In this document: positions 52,864-62,598 of the stretch, piece after piece
How the letters are laid out: every line of letters starts with the position of its first letter
How positions within the stretch are numbered: position 1 is the stretch's first letter
NCBI RefSeq assembly: GCF_003353175.1
Contig: NZ_QHKS01000022.1
Coordinates: forward strand, 62,251-126,250
Length of the DNA stretch: 64,000 bases
From: Paraburkholderia lacunae
GTDB taxonomy: Bacteria; Pseudomonadota; Gammaproteobacteria; Burkholderiales; Burkholderiaceae
Direction: 5' to 3'
Notes under the pieces: model-generated
Told to the model about the DNA's origin: nothing
Databases searched by the model: none
Seen by the model: only the letters and a program-made list of their open reading frames with translations
Position numbers and translations under genes: made by a program

Positions 52864-53159
52864 GATGTAGTCCAAAGGTGTGGGCCATGACGAGAAGTAG
52901 CCGGGAACCGCCCAGCGCGTGGCAAATGGGCGATTGCCGCAAACGAAATGGCGATGCACAGCGCGCCGCACAGGTCGGGATGGAGCAACTATCGCGGCGG
53001 CGCAGCTAGCGGAATCGGCGTCCGGAGACGGAATATCGCTTCCTCTGGAAAGGGGAGAAAGCTAACCAGGCAGTAGACGGGAATCGGGTGCCGCCCGTGA
53101 ACGCGAACTCCGATGGACGACAGGCATGAGAGAAGACTGGAAGCGATGCAATCAGTGTA

Positions 53160-53402
53160 TCACCCGGCACTGTAGTGCGCCGCTCCTTTATCAAGCGTCA
53201 GACCATCGCACACACGGAGATTGACGAGATCGCAGCCGCGCAACTTGCTATCGATTGCGACGTTGAACAGCGCCAGATCGCGAACCGAATGGGCATTCTG
53301 GAGATGAATCCGTATTGCCCAGATTTCTTTCGGCTTCAGCGGTGGCTTTTGCCCGATTAACTTGCCTTTGTTCCAAGGCTCCCGAGTTTGCTTGGTTTCC
53401 AT
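53160..53402 (-). pseudogene. Tyrosine recombinase (integrase), N-terminal fragment
   Basis: The frame from ATG 53402 reads METKQTREPWNKGKLIGQKP followed by LKPKEIWAIRIHLQNAHSVRDLALFNVAIDSKLRGCDLVNLRV, a known opening of a group of phage-type integrases of about 200 residues. The match stops after about 63 residues and the frame ends at 53160 with unrelated residues, before the catalytic Arg-His-Tyr region. This is a truncated, inactive gene that probably marks an old island boundary. Confidence 0.8.
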
Positions 53403-53681
53403 GGCGGACTCCAATTGATTGATCGGAGTCTGATTTTGTTCTGGCCGCGGAGGACCGCCTCCCCCTGTGTGCACGTCGGATGCGTGCTACAGGCCAGGAA
53501 CCGTCACTCACCGTCTGTTCGCTGGCCCCGCAGCCGAAACGCCCGGTGCGCCAGTGCCCGCCTCGCTTTGTGGCCGAGGGCGCCGCAAAGCGCAAGCGAC
53601 TCTTCACTCGTGCGGCCAGAAAAGAGACAGCCCTGTACGTCCGGTCGGCTATCATGCCTATCCTCTCCGAAGTAGCTCCTT

Positions 53682-55361
53682 ATGATTTCCGTCCGTAATG
53701 TCACGCTGCGCCGCGGCGTCAATGTCGTACTCGACCGCGCCTCCGTCACCTTCACCCCCGGCGAAAGGATTGGCCTTGTCGGCCGCAATGGCGCCGGCAA
53801 GTCATCCTTCTTCGGCCTTCTCAACGGCACGCTGCACGAAGACGGCGGCGAGTTCTCGATTCCCGCTGCATGGAAGATGGGCCAGGTCGCGCAGGAGATG
53901 CCGGAGACCGAGCAGAGTGCGACCGACTTCGTAATCGAGGGTGACACCGTACTGCTGGCTGCGCAGACTGAAGTAGCCGCCGCTGAGGCCAGCGACGATG
54001 GCATGCGCATGGCGCACGCCTACATGGCCCTGCACGACGCCGGTGCACATGATGCCCCCGCACGTGCCCAAGCGCTGATCCTGGGCCTTGGCTTTGGTGC
54101 TGCGCAGCTTAGCCAGCCGGTCAACAGTTTCTCCGGCGGCTGGCGCATGCGACTGCAACTGGCGCGCGCGCTCATGTGCCCGTCCGACTTGCTGTTGCTC
54201 GACGAGCCGACCAATCACCTCGACCTCGACGCGCTGGTCTGGCTGGAAGCGTGGCTCAAGCGCTATCAAGGAACCTTGGTAGTGATCAGCCACGATCGCG
54301 AATTCCTCGACGCGGTGACGCAGGTGACGGTGCACGTCGACAACGCCAAGCTCGTGCGTTATGGCGGCAACTACAGCAAGTTCGAAGACATGCGCGCTGA
54401 GCAACTGGTGTTGCAGCAGGCCGCGATGGCCAGGCAGGCGGACAAGATCGCCCACCTGCAGAAATTCATCGACCGTTTCAAGGCCAAGGCCTCGAAGGCG
54501 AAGCAGGCGCAGAGCCGGGTCAAGGCACTCGAACGCATGGAGAAGATCGCACCAGTGCTTGCCGACGCAGAGTTCAACTTCGAGTTCAAGGAGCCGCTCA
54601 ACGTCCCGAACCCGCTGTTGTCGATGCTGGACGCGAGCTTCGGCTACGCGGCGCCGACCGGCGCACCGCCGGGCACGCCGCCGACGGTCATCGTGCGGGG
54701 CATCAACCGATCCGTGCTGGCCGGGCAGCGCATCGGCATTCTCGGCGCCAACGGCCAAGGCAAGTCCACTCTGGTGAAGACGGTGGCGCACGAGCTGGCG
54801 CCGATTGCCGGCGAAATCAGCGAAGGCAAAGGCCTGAACATCGGCTACTTCGCACAGCAGGAACTCGACGTGCTGCGTCCTCTCGACACGCCGATGGAAC
54901 ACATGATCAGCCTTGCCAAGGACACGCCGGCGCACATGCGTGCCCCCGGCCAGAGTGGCACCGAACAATCGCTTCGCACCTTCCTCGGCACCTTCAACTT
55001 CAGTGGCGACATGGTCCATCAGGCGGTCAGCACGATGAGCGGCGGCGAAAAGGCGCGGCTCGTGTTGTGCATGATCGTGTGGCAGCGCCCCAACCTGCTG
55101 CTGCTCGACGAGCCTACCAACCACCTGGACCTGGCCACACGCGAAGCGCTAGGCATGGCACTCAACGAATTCGAAGGCACAGTGATGCTGGTCAGTCACG
55201 ACCGTTCCCTGCTGCGCACGGTATGTGACGAGTTCTGGCTCGTCACCAAGGGTGGCGTCGAGCCCTTCGACGGCGATCTGGACGATTACCAGCAGTTCCT
55301 GCGCGACGAAGCCCGTCGCATGCGCGAGCAGGCTGCCGGGGAGCAGAAGGTCATCGCCTGA
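53682..55361 (+). CDS. ABC-F ATPase (YheS-like)
   Basis: A 559-residue soluble protein with two ABC ATPase domains and no membrane segments: Walker A GRNGAGKSS and GANGQGKST, signatures FSGGWRMRL and MSGGEKARL, and Walker B motifs LLLLDEPTNHLDL in both halves. The ABC-F linker helix pair lies between (DKIAHLQKFIDRFKAKASKA). Such proteins act on ribosomes. Relatives of about 640 residues carry a C-terminal coiled coil that is missing here. The gene is an ordinary housekeeping type and begins conserved sequence again after the accessory region. Confidence 0.92.
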   Translation: MISVRNVTLRRGVNVVLDRASVTFTPGERIGLVGRNGAGKSSFFGLLNGTLHEDGGEFSIPAAWKMGQVAQEMPETEQSATDFVIEGDTVLLAAQTEVAAAEASDDGMRMAHAYMALHDAGAHDAPARAQALILGLGFGAAQLSQPVNSFSGGWRMRLQLARALMCPSDLLLLDEPTNHLDLDALVWLEAWLKRYQGTLVVISHDREFLDAVTQVTVHVDNAKLVRYGGNYSKFEDMRAEQLVLQQAAMARQADKIAHLQKFIDRFKAKASKAKQAQSRVKALERMEKIAPVLADAEFNFEFKEPLNVPNPLLSMLDASFGYAAPTGAPPGTPPTVIVRGINRSVLAGQRIGILGANGQGKSTLVKTVAHELAPIAGEISEGKGLNIGYFAQQELDVLRPLDTPMEHMISLAKDTPAHMRAPGQSGTEQSLRTFLGTFNFSGDMVHQAVSTMSGGEKARLVLCMIVWQRPNLLLLDEPTNHLDLATREALGMALNEFEGTVMLVSHDRSLLRTVCDEFWLVTKGGVEPFDGDLDDYQQFLRDEARRMREQAAGEQKVIA

Positions 55362-55685
55362 GTTAAACCCCCTGGCAGTTCCAGTTTGGAAGCTGCCATA
55401 GCGCTCGCATCGAGTCGAAGGGCCGCTTAAGGTCGGGAGTGTGAGCGCACTAATGCAGGATGCTGCCACCGGGTTGCTCGATGCCGCCATCGTCAGCAAT
55501 CTGCCACATTGCTGACGTAGAACCCAGCTCATCCCAATGACGGCTATGGCCGACAACGCACCGAACAGGATCTACGCACGGCGGTCCGTTATCTGGGCGC
55601 AGCCGCCGCTCGAATGTTCGCTTTGACCGGCGGGCCACCATCCGTATATGGCCACTACGTAAAGCGAGCGACTATGTACGCCGAG
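55362..55685. other. Gap without a recognised gene
   Basis: A weak stem lies at about 55373-55402, just after the ABC-F gene, which may help to end its mRNA. Otherwise nothing is recognised. The A+T content rises towards the next gene. Confidence 0.4.
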
Positions 55686-56489
55686 TCAGCGAGGCACTCC
55701 GACAATTGCCCGATAAGTCCTTTTCACAATAGGCAAAAGCGGTTTTGGGGTCAGCCTTACGGCGAATTCTTTTATCAGGGATATCGCTCGCGGCTCAGGA
55801 AACATATTGCTTGGCACCCATACGCTATCGAACTGGAACAGCAGTTCAGGATAGTCAATATAGCGTTTGTCAATATTCAATTTTTCTATCAGATCGTCTC
55901 TAACAAAAATCAGGTTTCCTGTATGGCAAACAAGCGTATAGCCCTTCTTCTCCGCCACACGACAGGTGGCAGAAAATGTGTTCCCTTTGGTTTTTTCGCT
56001 GTGCCTCCACACCACCCCAGGCGGCACACTCGAGTTTATTTCAATAATGACGATTTTTGGCGTGTAGTTTTTCAAAGATTCCCATACGTCGCAATCGTAT
56101 GAATCTATGTCGATTGAGAGCAGTGTAAATTCAGCCGGAATCTCAGTTTTACCGAGGATGGAATCAAGCGAAAGCTCATCGGCCGAAAATCGCGCCACAA
56201 AAGCGTTGACCGGTATTATTTTTGGGTACTTCCCGGCTGTAGTCAGGAGGTCGTTGTATCTTTCCCTATCACCCTCGATATAAATGGCGTTCCAGCCTCG
56301 CTCCACAAGCTGGAACGTATTGCTTAAATGTATCCCGTCCCACGCACCAAACTCCACACACCAGTTGTCGGCATCAGCGCTTACATTCAAGCGTCTGTTT
56401 ATTTCAGCGACTACGCCGTCCTCGCCATTCTGTGAGTGGACATTGGACTGGTACCTGTTGAAAGGCAGTTCATTGGAGCTTGGCGTCAT
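55686..56489 (-). CDS. FkbM-family-like methyltransferase, A+T-rich
   Basis: A 267-residue protein of the group annotated as FkbM-type methyltransferases: early NVHSQNGEDGVVAEINRRLN, the cofactor-site-like VEFGAWDGIHLSNT, an acidic strand end in YIEGDRERYND and the later SIDIDSYDCDVWESL. It probably methylates a sugar or other small molecule. The base composition is clearly lower in G+C than all neighbours, which suggests recent transfer. GGAAGGAATAG precedes the ATG at 56489. It lies 61 bases beyond the flippase gene and likely belongs to a surface-glycan locus. Confidence 0.75.
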   Translation of the reverse strand: MTPSSNELPFNRYQSNVHSQNGEDGVVAEINRRLNVSADADNWCVEFGAWDGIHLSNTFQLVERGWNAIYIEGDRERYNDLLTTAGKYPKIIPVNAFVARFSADELSLDSILGKTEIPAEFTLLSIDIDSYDCDVWESLKNYTPKIVIIEINSSVPPGVVWRHSEKTKGNTFSATCRVAEKKGYTLVCHTGNLIFVRDDLIEKLNIDKRYIDYPELLFQFDSVWVPSNMFPEPRAISLIKEFAVRLTPKPLLPIVKRTYRAIVGVPR

Positions 56490-56549
56490 TTCTATTCCTT
56501 CCACTGCATTTGACCGATGCGAGGAGCCGCATACTGTGCAGAATCCGCG

Positions 56550-57863
56550 TCATAGCACCACCCTCGTCGTTCGGTAGGCCATCCACGCCGCAGCGGAACT
56601 CAGTCCCAACGTCAGCGCCCACGCGATGCCCGTCACGCCCCAGAAGTGGGTCGCCGGCGGCACGCAAACGAGCAGCACGACGACGTCGATCGCCGACGCC
56701 TGCGTTGTCGCCTTCGCGTCGCCGACCGCGCGCAGATACGACACGAGTACCGCGATCAGCGCACCAATCGCCATGTTGATAACGAAGATCTTGAAGAGCG
56801 GCACGGCGGGCAGCCACGCCGGTCCGAGGACGAGCGAGAACAGCATTGGCGCGGCGAGCCGCAGCACGACCACCACCACCGCAAGACCCAGTGCGATCAC
56901 ACCGATAGAGCGCTTGAACAGACGCGCAGAGGCTTGCGGATCGGCACGATGACGCGCGGCGAACGTCGGGAACAGATACTGGGACATGGCGATCGCCGCA
57001 TCGGCGAGCAGCATCTGTGCAAGCCGCGACGACATCTGATACGCGCCCAGTTGCGCCGGTCCCAACAGTTTGCCGACCATCACCTTGTCGAACTGGTTGA
57101 GCACCAGATTGACGACGCTTCCCGCCCAGATCCAGCGGCTGAAGTTGATGTAATGACCAATGCCCGACCAGCGCAGACGAATCGGCGGCCGCGGTTTCAT
57201 CGTGGCCCACGTAAGCGTGGTCTTCAGTGATTCGCCGACAATCATCCCGATCAGCAACGAATAGGCGCCTGCGCCGGAGAGCGCTAACGTGAGGCCGATG
57301 CAGCAATCGAGGAATGCCGCCGACACCTCGATACATGCCACATGCTGAAAGCGCCGCTCGCGCTGCATGACGTAATACGACGGCGACGCAATACCGCGCA
57401 ATAGCGGCAGGAGCGCCCCGAGTTGCAACAGCAGCAGCGCACCGCCCAGATGGAACTGGTTGTTCATCAATGGCGCGATCGCGACCAGCACTGCGCCGAC
57501 CAGCACGCCGCGGGTGGCGAGCGTCGTCCAGACGGAGCCGAGTTCATCACGCGTCGGCGCAACCGGGCCTTGGATGACCGCCTGCGACAGACCGGTATCC
57601 GACAGCGCTTCGCCGATCGCAACCGCGAACAATGCGACGCTCACGCTGCCGATCGCCTCCGGCCCGAGAATTCGGCCGATCATGAGAAATTTCACCGCCA
57701 CGAGGCCGCGCAACAGCACCTGCTGCAACAGCACCCACGTCGCAGCGCTGGAGCTCAGCCCCCCTCTGACCGAGAACGCAGGTAGTCTCAACGTCCGCAA
57801 TCTTTGTCCCCTTTTTTCGCTTTGCGTCGTAATAAGCGCGTCGCTCCATCGAAGGCCACGCAT
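56550..57863 (-). CDS. Oligosaccharide flippase-family membrane protein (Wzx-like)
   Basis: A 437-residue membrane protein with about 12-14 helices and the layout of the polysaccharide-export flippases: an N-terminal GRILGPEAIGSVSVALF, VVNLVLNQFDKVMVGKLLGPAQLGAYQMS in the middle and SQYLFPTFAARH. It should move lipid-linked glycan units across the inner membrane. The open frame extends to 58082 but the first residues overlap another gene's region; the ATG at 57863 has GAGGG upstream. The neighbouring methyltransferase supports a role in surface polysaccharides. Confidence 0.85.
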   Translation of the reverse strand: MRGLRWSDALITTQSEKRGQRLRTLRLPAFSVRGGLSSSAATWVLLQQVLLRGLVAVKFLMIGRILGPEAIGSVSVALFAVAIGEALSDTGLSQAVIQGPVAPTRDELGSVWTTLATRGVLVGAVLVAIAPLMNNQFHLGGALLLLQLGALLPLLRGIASPSYYVMQRERRFQHVACIEVSAAFLDCCIGLTLALSGAGAYSLLIGMIVGESLKTTLTWATMKPRPPIRLRWSGIGHYINFSRWIWAGSVVNLVLNQFDKVMVGKLLGPAQLGAYQMSSRLAQMLLADAAIAMSQYLFPTFAARHRADPQASARLFKRSIGVIALGLAVVVVVLRLAAPMLFSLVLGPAWLPAVPLFKIFVINMAIGALIAVLVSYLRAVGDAKATTQASAIDVVVLLVCVPPATHFWGVTGIAWALTLGLSSAAAWMAYRTTRVVL

Positions 57864-57981
57864 CCGTCCCTCAAGGTAACCCGCGGCGTTCGCCTGCGGA
57901 CGCCAACTGCCAGGCAGATTCGGCCCACATGTGGCCGACGACGACCTGTGCTGCGCGCGCACGTCACCGGCTGCGCCCGCG

Positions 57982-58848
57982 TTAGGCCGCCTGCGAGACG
58001 AGGCCTCGCAGAACGGTTTCCAGTTCCACTTCGCCCTTGACGATGTCGGCTTCCTCGCCTTCGAAGGCGATCCAGCCTTCATTGAACCCGTCGAGCATGC
58101 GCATACGCGGCAACGGTTCCTTCATGCCTTGGGACCGGAACAGCGCGCTCCATGTTTCGCGCGCCACCACCTCCGCTCGCACCGGACGACCGAGCACCTG
58201 GGCAAATGCCTCGGCCAGATCGTTCGGGCTCACACGTCGCGGCCCCTCCAGCTCGACGACACGCGCGCCGCGCCACGTTTGTTGGAGCAGTTGTGCGGCA
58301 ACGCGACCAACGTCCGCGGTCGCGACCATCGGCACAGCCTTGTTGAGCGGCTGCAGAAAGCTGCGGATCATCCCATTGTCCCGAGCCGGCGCAACGTCCC
58401 ATGCGGCGTTTTCCATGAACCAGCCGGGACGCAGGAATGTCACGGGCATCGGTAAATCGCGAAGCGCCTGCTCCAGCAGCGTACGTTGCATGAGCAGATT
58501 GGTCTCGGTGGCCTGCGCGCCGATCGTCGACAGGCAAACAACCTTGGCTGATGCCGCCGACTGAAGCGCCCCGCGTACGGCGTCAATGACAGCACGTGCC
58601 TCGGGAAAGCCCGGCGACGGGTCGAACTCGGACGGCGGCAGAATAAAGACGCCTTGCGTGCCCTCGAAAGCAGCGGCAAGGGACGCCGCGTCGTCCATGT
58701 CCGCTGTCACCACTTCACACCCGCGCTCAGCCCACGAACGTGCCCGAGCGACATCGCGTACCACCGCACTTACCGGCTGGCCCGCTGCGAGCAACGTGCG
58801 CGCCACCGCACCGCCGACCTTTCCTGTTATCCCTGTGATTGCATACAT
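57982..58848 (-). CDS. NmrA-like NAD(P)-binding protein
   Basis: A 288-residue protein of the atypical short-chain-dehydrogenase group. It opens MYAITGITGKVGGAVARTLL, the nucleotide-binding G-x-x-G-x-x-G form, and carries VVCLSTIGAQATETNLLMQ and LRPGWFMENAAWD in the middle, with no classic Y-x-x-x-K site. Such proteins are redox sensors or quinone-type reductases. GGAGAAAC lies before the ATG at 58848. A LysR gene farther right and the chimeric gene next to it suggest it is part of a mobile-looking set. Confidence 0.85.
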   Translation of the reverse strand: MYAITGITGKVGGAVARTLLAAGQPVSAVVRDVARARSWAERGCEVVTADMDDAASLAAAFEGTQGVFILPPSEFDPSPGFPEARAVIDAVRGALQSAASAKVVCLSTIGAQATETNLLMQRTLLEQALRDLPMPVTFLRPGWFMENAAWDVAPARDNGMIRSFLQPLNKAVPMVATADVGRVAAQLLQQTWRGARVVELEGPRRVSPNDLAEAFAQVLGRPVRAEVVARETWSALFRSQGMKEPLPRMRMLDGFNEGWIAFEGEEADIVKGEVELETVLRGLVSQAA

Positions 58849-58897
58849 TGCAGTTTCTCCTTGCGTAGATAGATGCGTTCCGATCGCTGGCCGTTGC

Positions 58898-59680
58898 TCA
58901 GGCGTGCTGCAAGCCGTGATACAGCCCCTGCTCGAACTGTCCGTACAGATCCACCACACGAGGGTCGTAGAACGGCAGGATCTGCGTGAACAGCGTGCCG
59001 GCCACCTTCCTGACCGGATCAACCCAGAAATAGCTGTTCAGCAGTCCCGCCCAACTGATGCTGCCCGCGCTGCGGCCATGCGGACCCGGCCGTGTGTTGA
59101 TGTCGAAAGAGAACCCCCACTTGTGAGGCGTTCCGGGAAATTGGTCGAAGCTGTTCGACCACGCCGGCTGCGCCGTCTTCATTTCGGTTACCTGAAGATC
59201 TCCGATCTGATTCTGGAAGATCGTCGCAACGGTGTCGGCACGCAGGACCCGCTCGCCGCGGTACGTCCCACCGTTCACGAGCATCTGCAGGAACGCCATG
59301 TAATCGCGCGGCGTGCTGAATGCACCGCCGCCACCCATCAAGAACTCGGGCCGCTGGTTGATCTCGAACGGAGCGGGCTTGAGCGATCCGTCGGGTTGCC
59401 GGTTGTGCATTGTTGCCACTCGCCGCTTCTGCGCACCGCTGATCAGAAATCCCGAATTGCTCATGCCGAGCGGCATGAAAATGTGCTCCCGGAAGTAGAC
59501 CTCCAGTGACTGATCGGTCACCGCCTCAACAAGCTTGCCCACCCGGTCCGTGCTTTCCAGTTGTACGAGCTCTGCGCGCACCTGCGCACGAGTGACAGTC
59601 GAGCTGGATTCCTGAGCGTATCCAGCGACGGGAAAGGCGATGGCTGCCGCGATGGCAAGTGCGAGACGGCGGGTATTCAT
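58898..59680 (-). pseudogene. Chimera: DUF4148 N-terminus fused to the end of a serine hydrolase
   Basis: Residues 1-43 (signal RLALAIAAAIAFPVAGYAQ, then TVTRAQVRAELVQLES) are those of Burkholderia DUF4148 proteins. From about residue 44 onward the sequence (VGKLVEAVTDQSLEVYFREH, PLGMSNSGF, GGGGAFSTPRDYMAFLQML, ISWAGLLNSYFWVDP) is the C-terminal two thirds of a class C beta-lactamase-like hydrolase. The catalytic S-x-x-K and Y-x-N motifs would lie before that point and are lost. AAAGGAG precedes the ATG. The product would be an exported, inactive protein; the junction is near 59552. Confidence 0.75.
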
Positions 59681-59876
59681 GGCGATGCTCCTTTGGGTCG
59701 TTGAGGTTGAACCTCCTGTTGGGATGCATTGTGGGTAAACACGACAAGAAACTAAATGACACGAATGACACTTGTAAAATGACTGACAGTTACTAATGAG
59801 TCGAAGCCGTCCCGCGTGCTATGTTGGCGTTCGACTGAACGTCTTCTGACCATTAAATGACCGGGAAGCAGCGCCA

Positions 59877-60776
59877 ATGAGATCGTCCAGCGAGAATCTC
59901 TCTAGCGGTATCAGCGTATTTGCTGCCGTCGTCGATGCGGGGACGTTCGCTGCCGCCTCCGAAGTGATGGGTATGTCGCCACCTGGGGTGAGCCGGGCAA
60001 TCGCTCGACTCGAAAGGCGGCTAAAAATACGGCTCTTCAATCGGACGACCCGCGCCGTTTCCCTGACTGAAGAGGGCCGACGGTTCTACGAGCAGGTCAT
60101 GCCGCACTTAAGGGGAATGGAGGAAGCGGCGGCAGCCGCGACAGTGCGCGGGAAGCTGCGAATCAATCTTGACCCGGTTTTTTCGCGAATCATCCTGGGC
60201 CCGAAGCTCGACGAATTCATGGATGCGCATCCTGAGCTTGAACTCGAGTTCATGGCGAGAGATCAGCTCGGTGACCTCATCATGGACGGCTTCGATCTGG
60301 CCTTGCGATTCGGCGAACCTCGCTCATCCAGTCTGATTGCGCGCAAGCTCCTTGACACCGCGATTGTCACTGTCGCCTCGCCCTTGTACCTCGCTCGCCG
60401 AGGGCGGCCAGCGGAGCCACAAGAGCTGGGGCGCGGGGTGCACAGGTGCCTCGAATTCCGGAACCCGGAAACCGGAAAGCCGTATCCGTGGGAGTTTCAT
60501 CGCAAGCGCAAAAAGCTTGTTGTCGAAACGAATGGACGGCTTACGGTGAATGATCCGAGCGCACTCCTCAACGCGTGTCTGGCTGGCTCCGGCGTCGCGC
60601 AGATGCTTCTGCTCGGAGCCGAGCACCTGATCCGGGAGGGACAGCTCATTAATCTGTTCCCAGACTGGCCGGATGAGCGCTTCCCGCTCTATGCGTACCA
60701 TCCATCCCGGCACCACATGCCGGCCAAGACAAGAGTGTTTCTTGACTTTATCGTCGCTCTGACGAGTACGCGTTAG
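59877..60776 (+). CDS. LysR-family transcriptional regulator
   Basis: A 299-residue regulator with the winged helix-turn-helix in the first 65 residues (FAAASEVMGMSPPGVSRAIARLERRLKIRLFNRTTRAVSLTEEG) and a two-lobe effector domain of the common LTTR substrate-binding type (DLALRFGEP). It diverges from the chimeric hydrolase and may once have controlled the intact gene. No ligand can be deduced. Confidence 0.9.
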   Translation: MRSSSENLSSGISVFAAVVDAGTFAAASEVMGMSPPGVSRAIARLERRLKIRLFNRTTRAVSLTEEGRRFYEQVMPHLRGMEEAAAAATVRGKLRINLDPVFSRIILGPKLDEFMDAHPELELEFMARDQLGDLIMDGFDLALRFGEPRSSSLIARKLLDTAIVTVASPLYLARRGRPAEPQELGRGVHRCLEFRNPETGKPYPWEFHRKRKKLVVETNGRLTVNDPSALLNACLAGSGVAQMLLLGAEHLIREGQLINLFPDWPDERFPLYAYHPSRHHMPAKTRVFLDFIVALTSTR

Positions 60777-61061
60777 CAAGTTGAAATAGGCCGGTTGTCG
60801 CGATGCCGTGCGAATCTGGAACGATGCTGACGTCGACTGTCGCGAGTCGAACTTGAATCCGCGGTCTGGCACGCCGCAGTTCGAGAGTCAGCCCCGCCCG
60901 GGATTCGTCCGCGCATCCGACTGACAGATAGCACGTCTGTTACCTGGCGGCAGGCCGACTTTCGTATAGATATAGTTCGATCGGCTATTCGTGTTGTTCG
61001 ACGCCTGCCCTTGTCTACTGCCGCGTGAGCGCACGACGATGCGTGATCCAGCTACGTCACC

Positions 61062-61712
61062 CTACTGAAACGCATTTCCGAGCGTCGCTGTCAGGCTATT
61101 CCGCCCGGGTACCCCGGCTCGCGTGAGTTCCAGGTTGACGAAGATTCCTGGACCTTGTGGACTATTGACGACGTGGTCGCGGATGAGCAGCGGCACGATC
61201 TGTTGATCCATCGCCTGCGCGTTACTCACGTCGCTGCCTCCACTCACCCACGGCCCGTCGTACTCCATTTGTGGCTCCTCGGGTACGATCCCGTACTCGG
61301 CGGATACGACCTTTCCGGTCTTGAGGCTCGACGACGCGGCGTATTGCAGTCCGGAAGGATTGCAGTAAGAGGACATCCATCCTTCCTCGATCGGCTCCTC
61401 GGTATACCGAACGCGCGTGATCACCAGGAAGTCGTGAAGGGCGTCGAGCGTCATGTTCCGAATCACCTGCAGATCGATCAGGATGACCTGCCGGCCGTTG
61501 GTGTAGTAGACGAAGCGCATCGCTGTGGGGCCAAACTCCACGGTGCTCACGTTGTAGCCGCCTTCAACCGGCGTGAAGGTATTCTGACGCTGGCCGACGA
61601 GCACCAGGTACCGCTCGCGCAGTAAGGAGAGCATGCGAATGATCTCGTCCAACGTAAGCGCGTGAAAGCACGGTAACGCTGCCACTTGAGCGGGAAGCCT
61701 GAGCTTGGCCAT
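61062..61712 (-). CDS. Hypothetical protein, unknown family
   Basis: A 216-residue soluble protein. The ATG at 61712 has AAGGAGG eight bases upstream, so a much longer frame that continues to 62357 is set aside. Two parts are visible: an N-terminal alpha/beta segment (LTLDEIIRMLSLLRERYLVLVGQR) with a run of strands (YNVSTVEFGPTAMRFVYYTN), and a C-terminal part that looks like an all-beta domain. No family is recognised. Confidence 0.6.
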   Translation of the reverse strand: MAKLRLPAQVAALPCFHALTLDEIIRMLSLLRERYLVLVGQRQNTFTPVEGGYNVSTVEFGPTAMRFVYYTNGRQVILIDLQVIRNMTLDALHDFLVITRVRYTEEPIEEGWMSSYCNPSGLQYAASSSLKTGKVVSAEYGIVPEEPQMEYDGPWVSGGSDVSNAQAMDQQIVPLLIRDHVVNSPQGPGIFVNLELTRAGVPGRNSLTATLGNAFQ

Positions 61713-62073
61713 GGGTCGCCTCCTTGTAAAGGGTTGCTGAATCCGGATCACGACGTCAACCTCGCGTATTCGGCCTGAGCGCAGCGCCCACGGTGTCAGC
61801 GTCGCGACCGACGGTGCCGACGATGGATTCCGGTCAGGACAAAGTGATGCGGCTGACGCAGCGAGGATGATCTGCGACCAACGTTGCCCAAGCGTTCCCC
61901 AAGGCGGTTCAGCGCACACGCGGAGGTGCACATAACCAGACCAGTGCAATGCCGGCGAGGGCAATGCCGGCCATGACCGACATTCCGGTGTAGGTGGGGG
62001 TGTAGCAAGCTGCGCGCGAATTTCTATCATTCGCCTCGCAGTCATAGGGCACATCGGAACATCCGCCAGCGGG
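61713..62073. other. Gap without a recognised gene
   Basis: The long minus-strand frame that crosses it has no family likeness. A short hydrophobic stretch (VMAGIALAGIALVWLC) on the minus strand near 61910-61985 could be a remnant of a membrane protein. It carries the promoter of the gene at 61062. Confidence 0.35.
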
Positions 62074-62598
62074 TCAGTGATGTTTCTGATGTACCGCGAG
62101 CAACTGCCGGTGGCGTGCTTCGGTTTCGTCATCGGCGGGGAACATGCATTCCAGGCGTAGTTCCTGCGCCACGACGTTCTGCGGTGCGCCCACAGTCGTG
62201 ACCATCGAGAAATATCGAAGCACGACTCCCTCGCTGACGAAACCCAGCGGAATGACGGGCATCGTGGGCGCGGCGGGCGGCCCCTGATGCGTGTTCCAGT
62301 CGCGCGGCACGTCTGGATAGGCAAGCAACTCGTCGAGCAGACGCCTGGTGCCGGCATCGACCATGTGACCGACCGATTCTCGATATACGCGCTGCAGCAA
62401 GCTTCGCGAGACCGTGTCCCAATCGGCCACGAATGGGCGCATGCCCTGTGGATCGAAGATCAGATGCAGCATGTTGCGCGGACCTTCGCGCGAGGCCATG
62501 TCGATGAAACAGTCGAAGAAGCGCGGCGCGGCCTCGTTGGTCATCAGAACGTTCCAGTGGCGATCCATGACGATCGCCGGAAACGGCTCATGCTGGCG
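62074..62598 (-). pseudogene. XRE/MmyB-type regulator, N-terminus lost
   Basis: The readable part (RQHEPFPAIVMDRHWNVLMT..., RVYRESVGHMVDAG, PVIPLGFVSEGVVLRYFSMV, LECMFPADDETEARHRQLL) is the MmyB-like ligand-binding region of XRE-family regulators, normally about the last two thirds. The helix-turn-helix domain is missing, because the sequence before 62600 belongs to a carboxymuconolactone-decarboxylase-like gene in another frame. Any protein from the ATG at 62568 would lack DNA binding. Confidence 0.75.
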
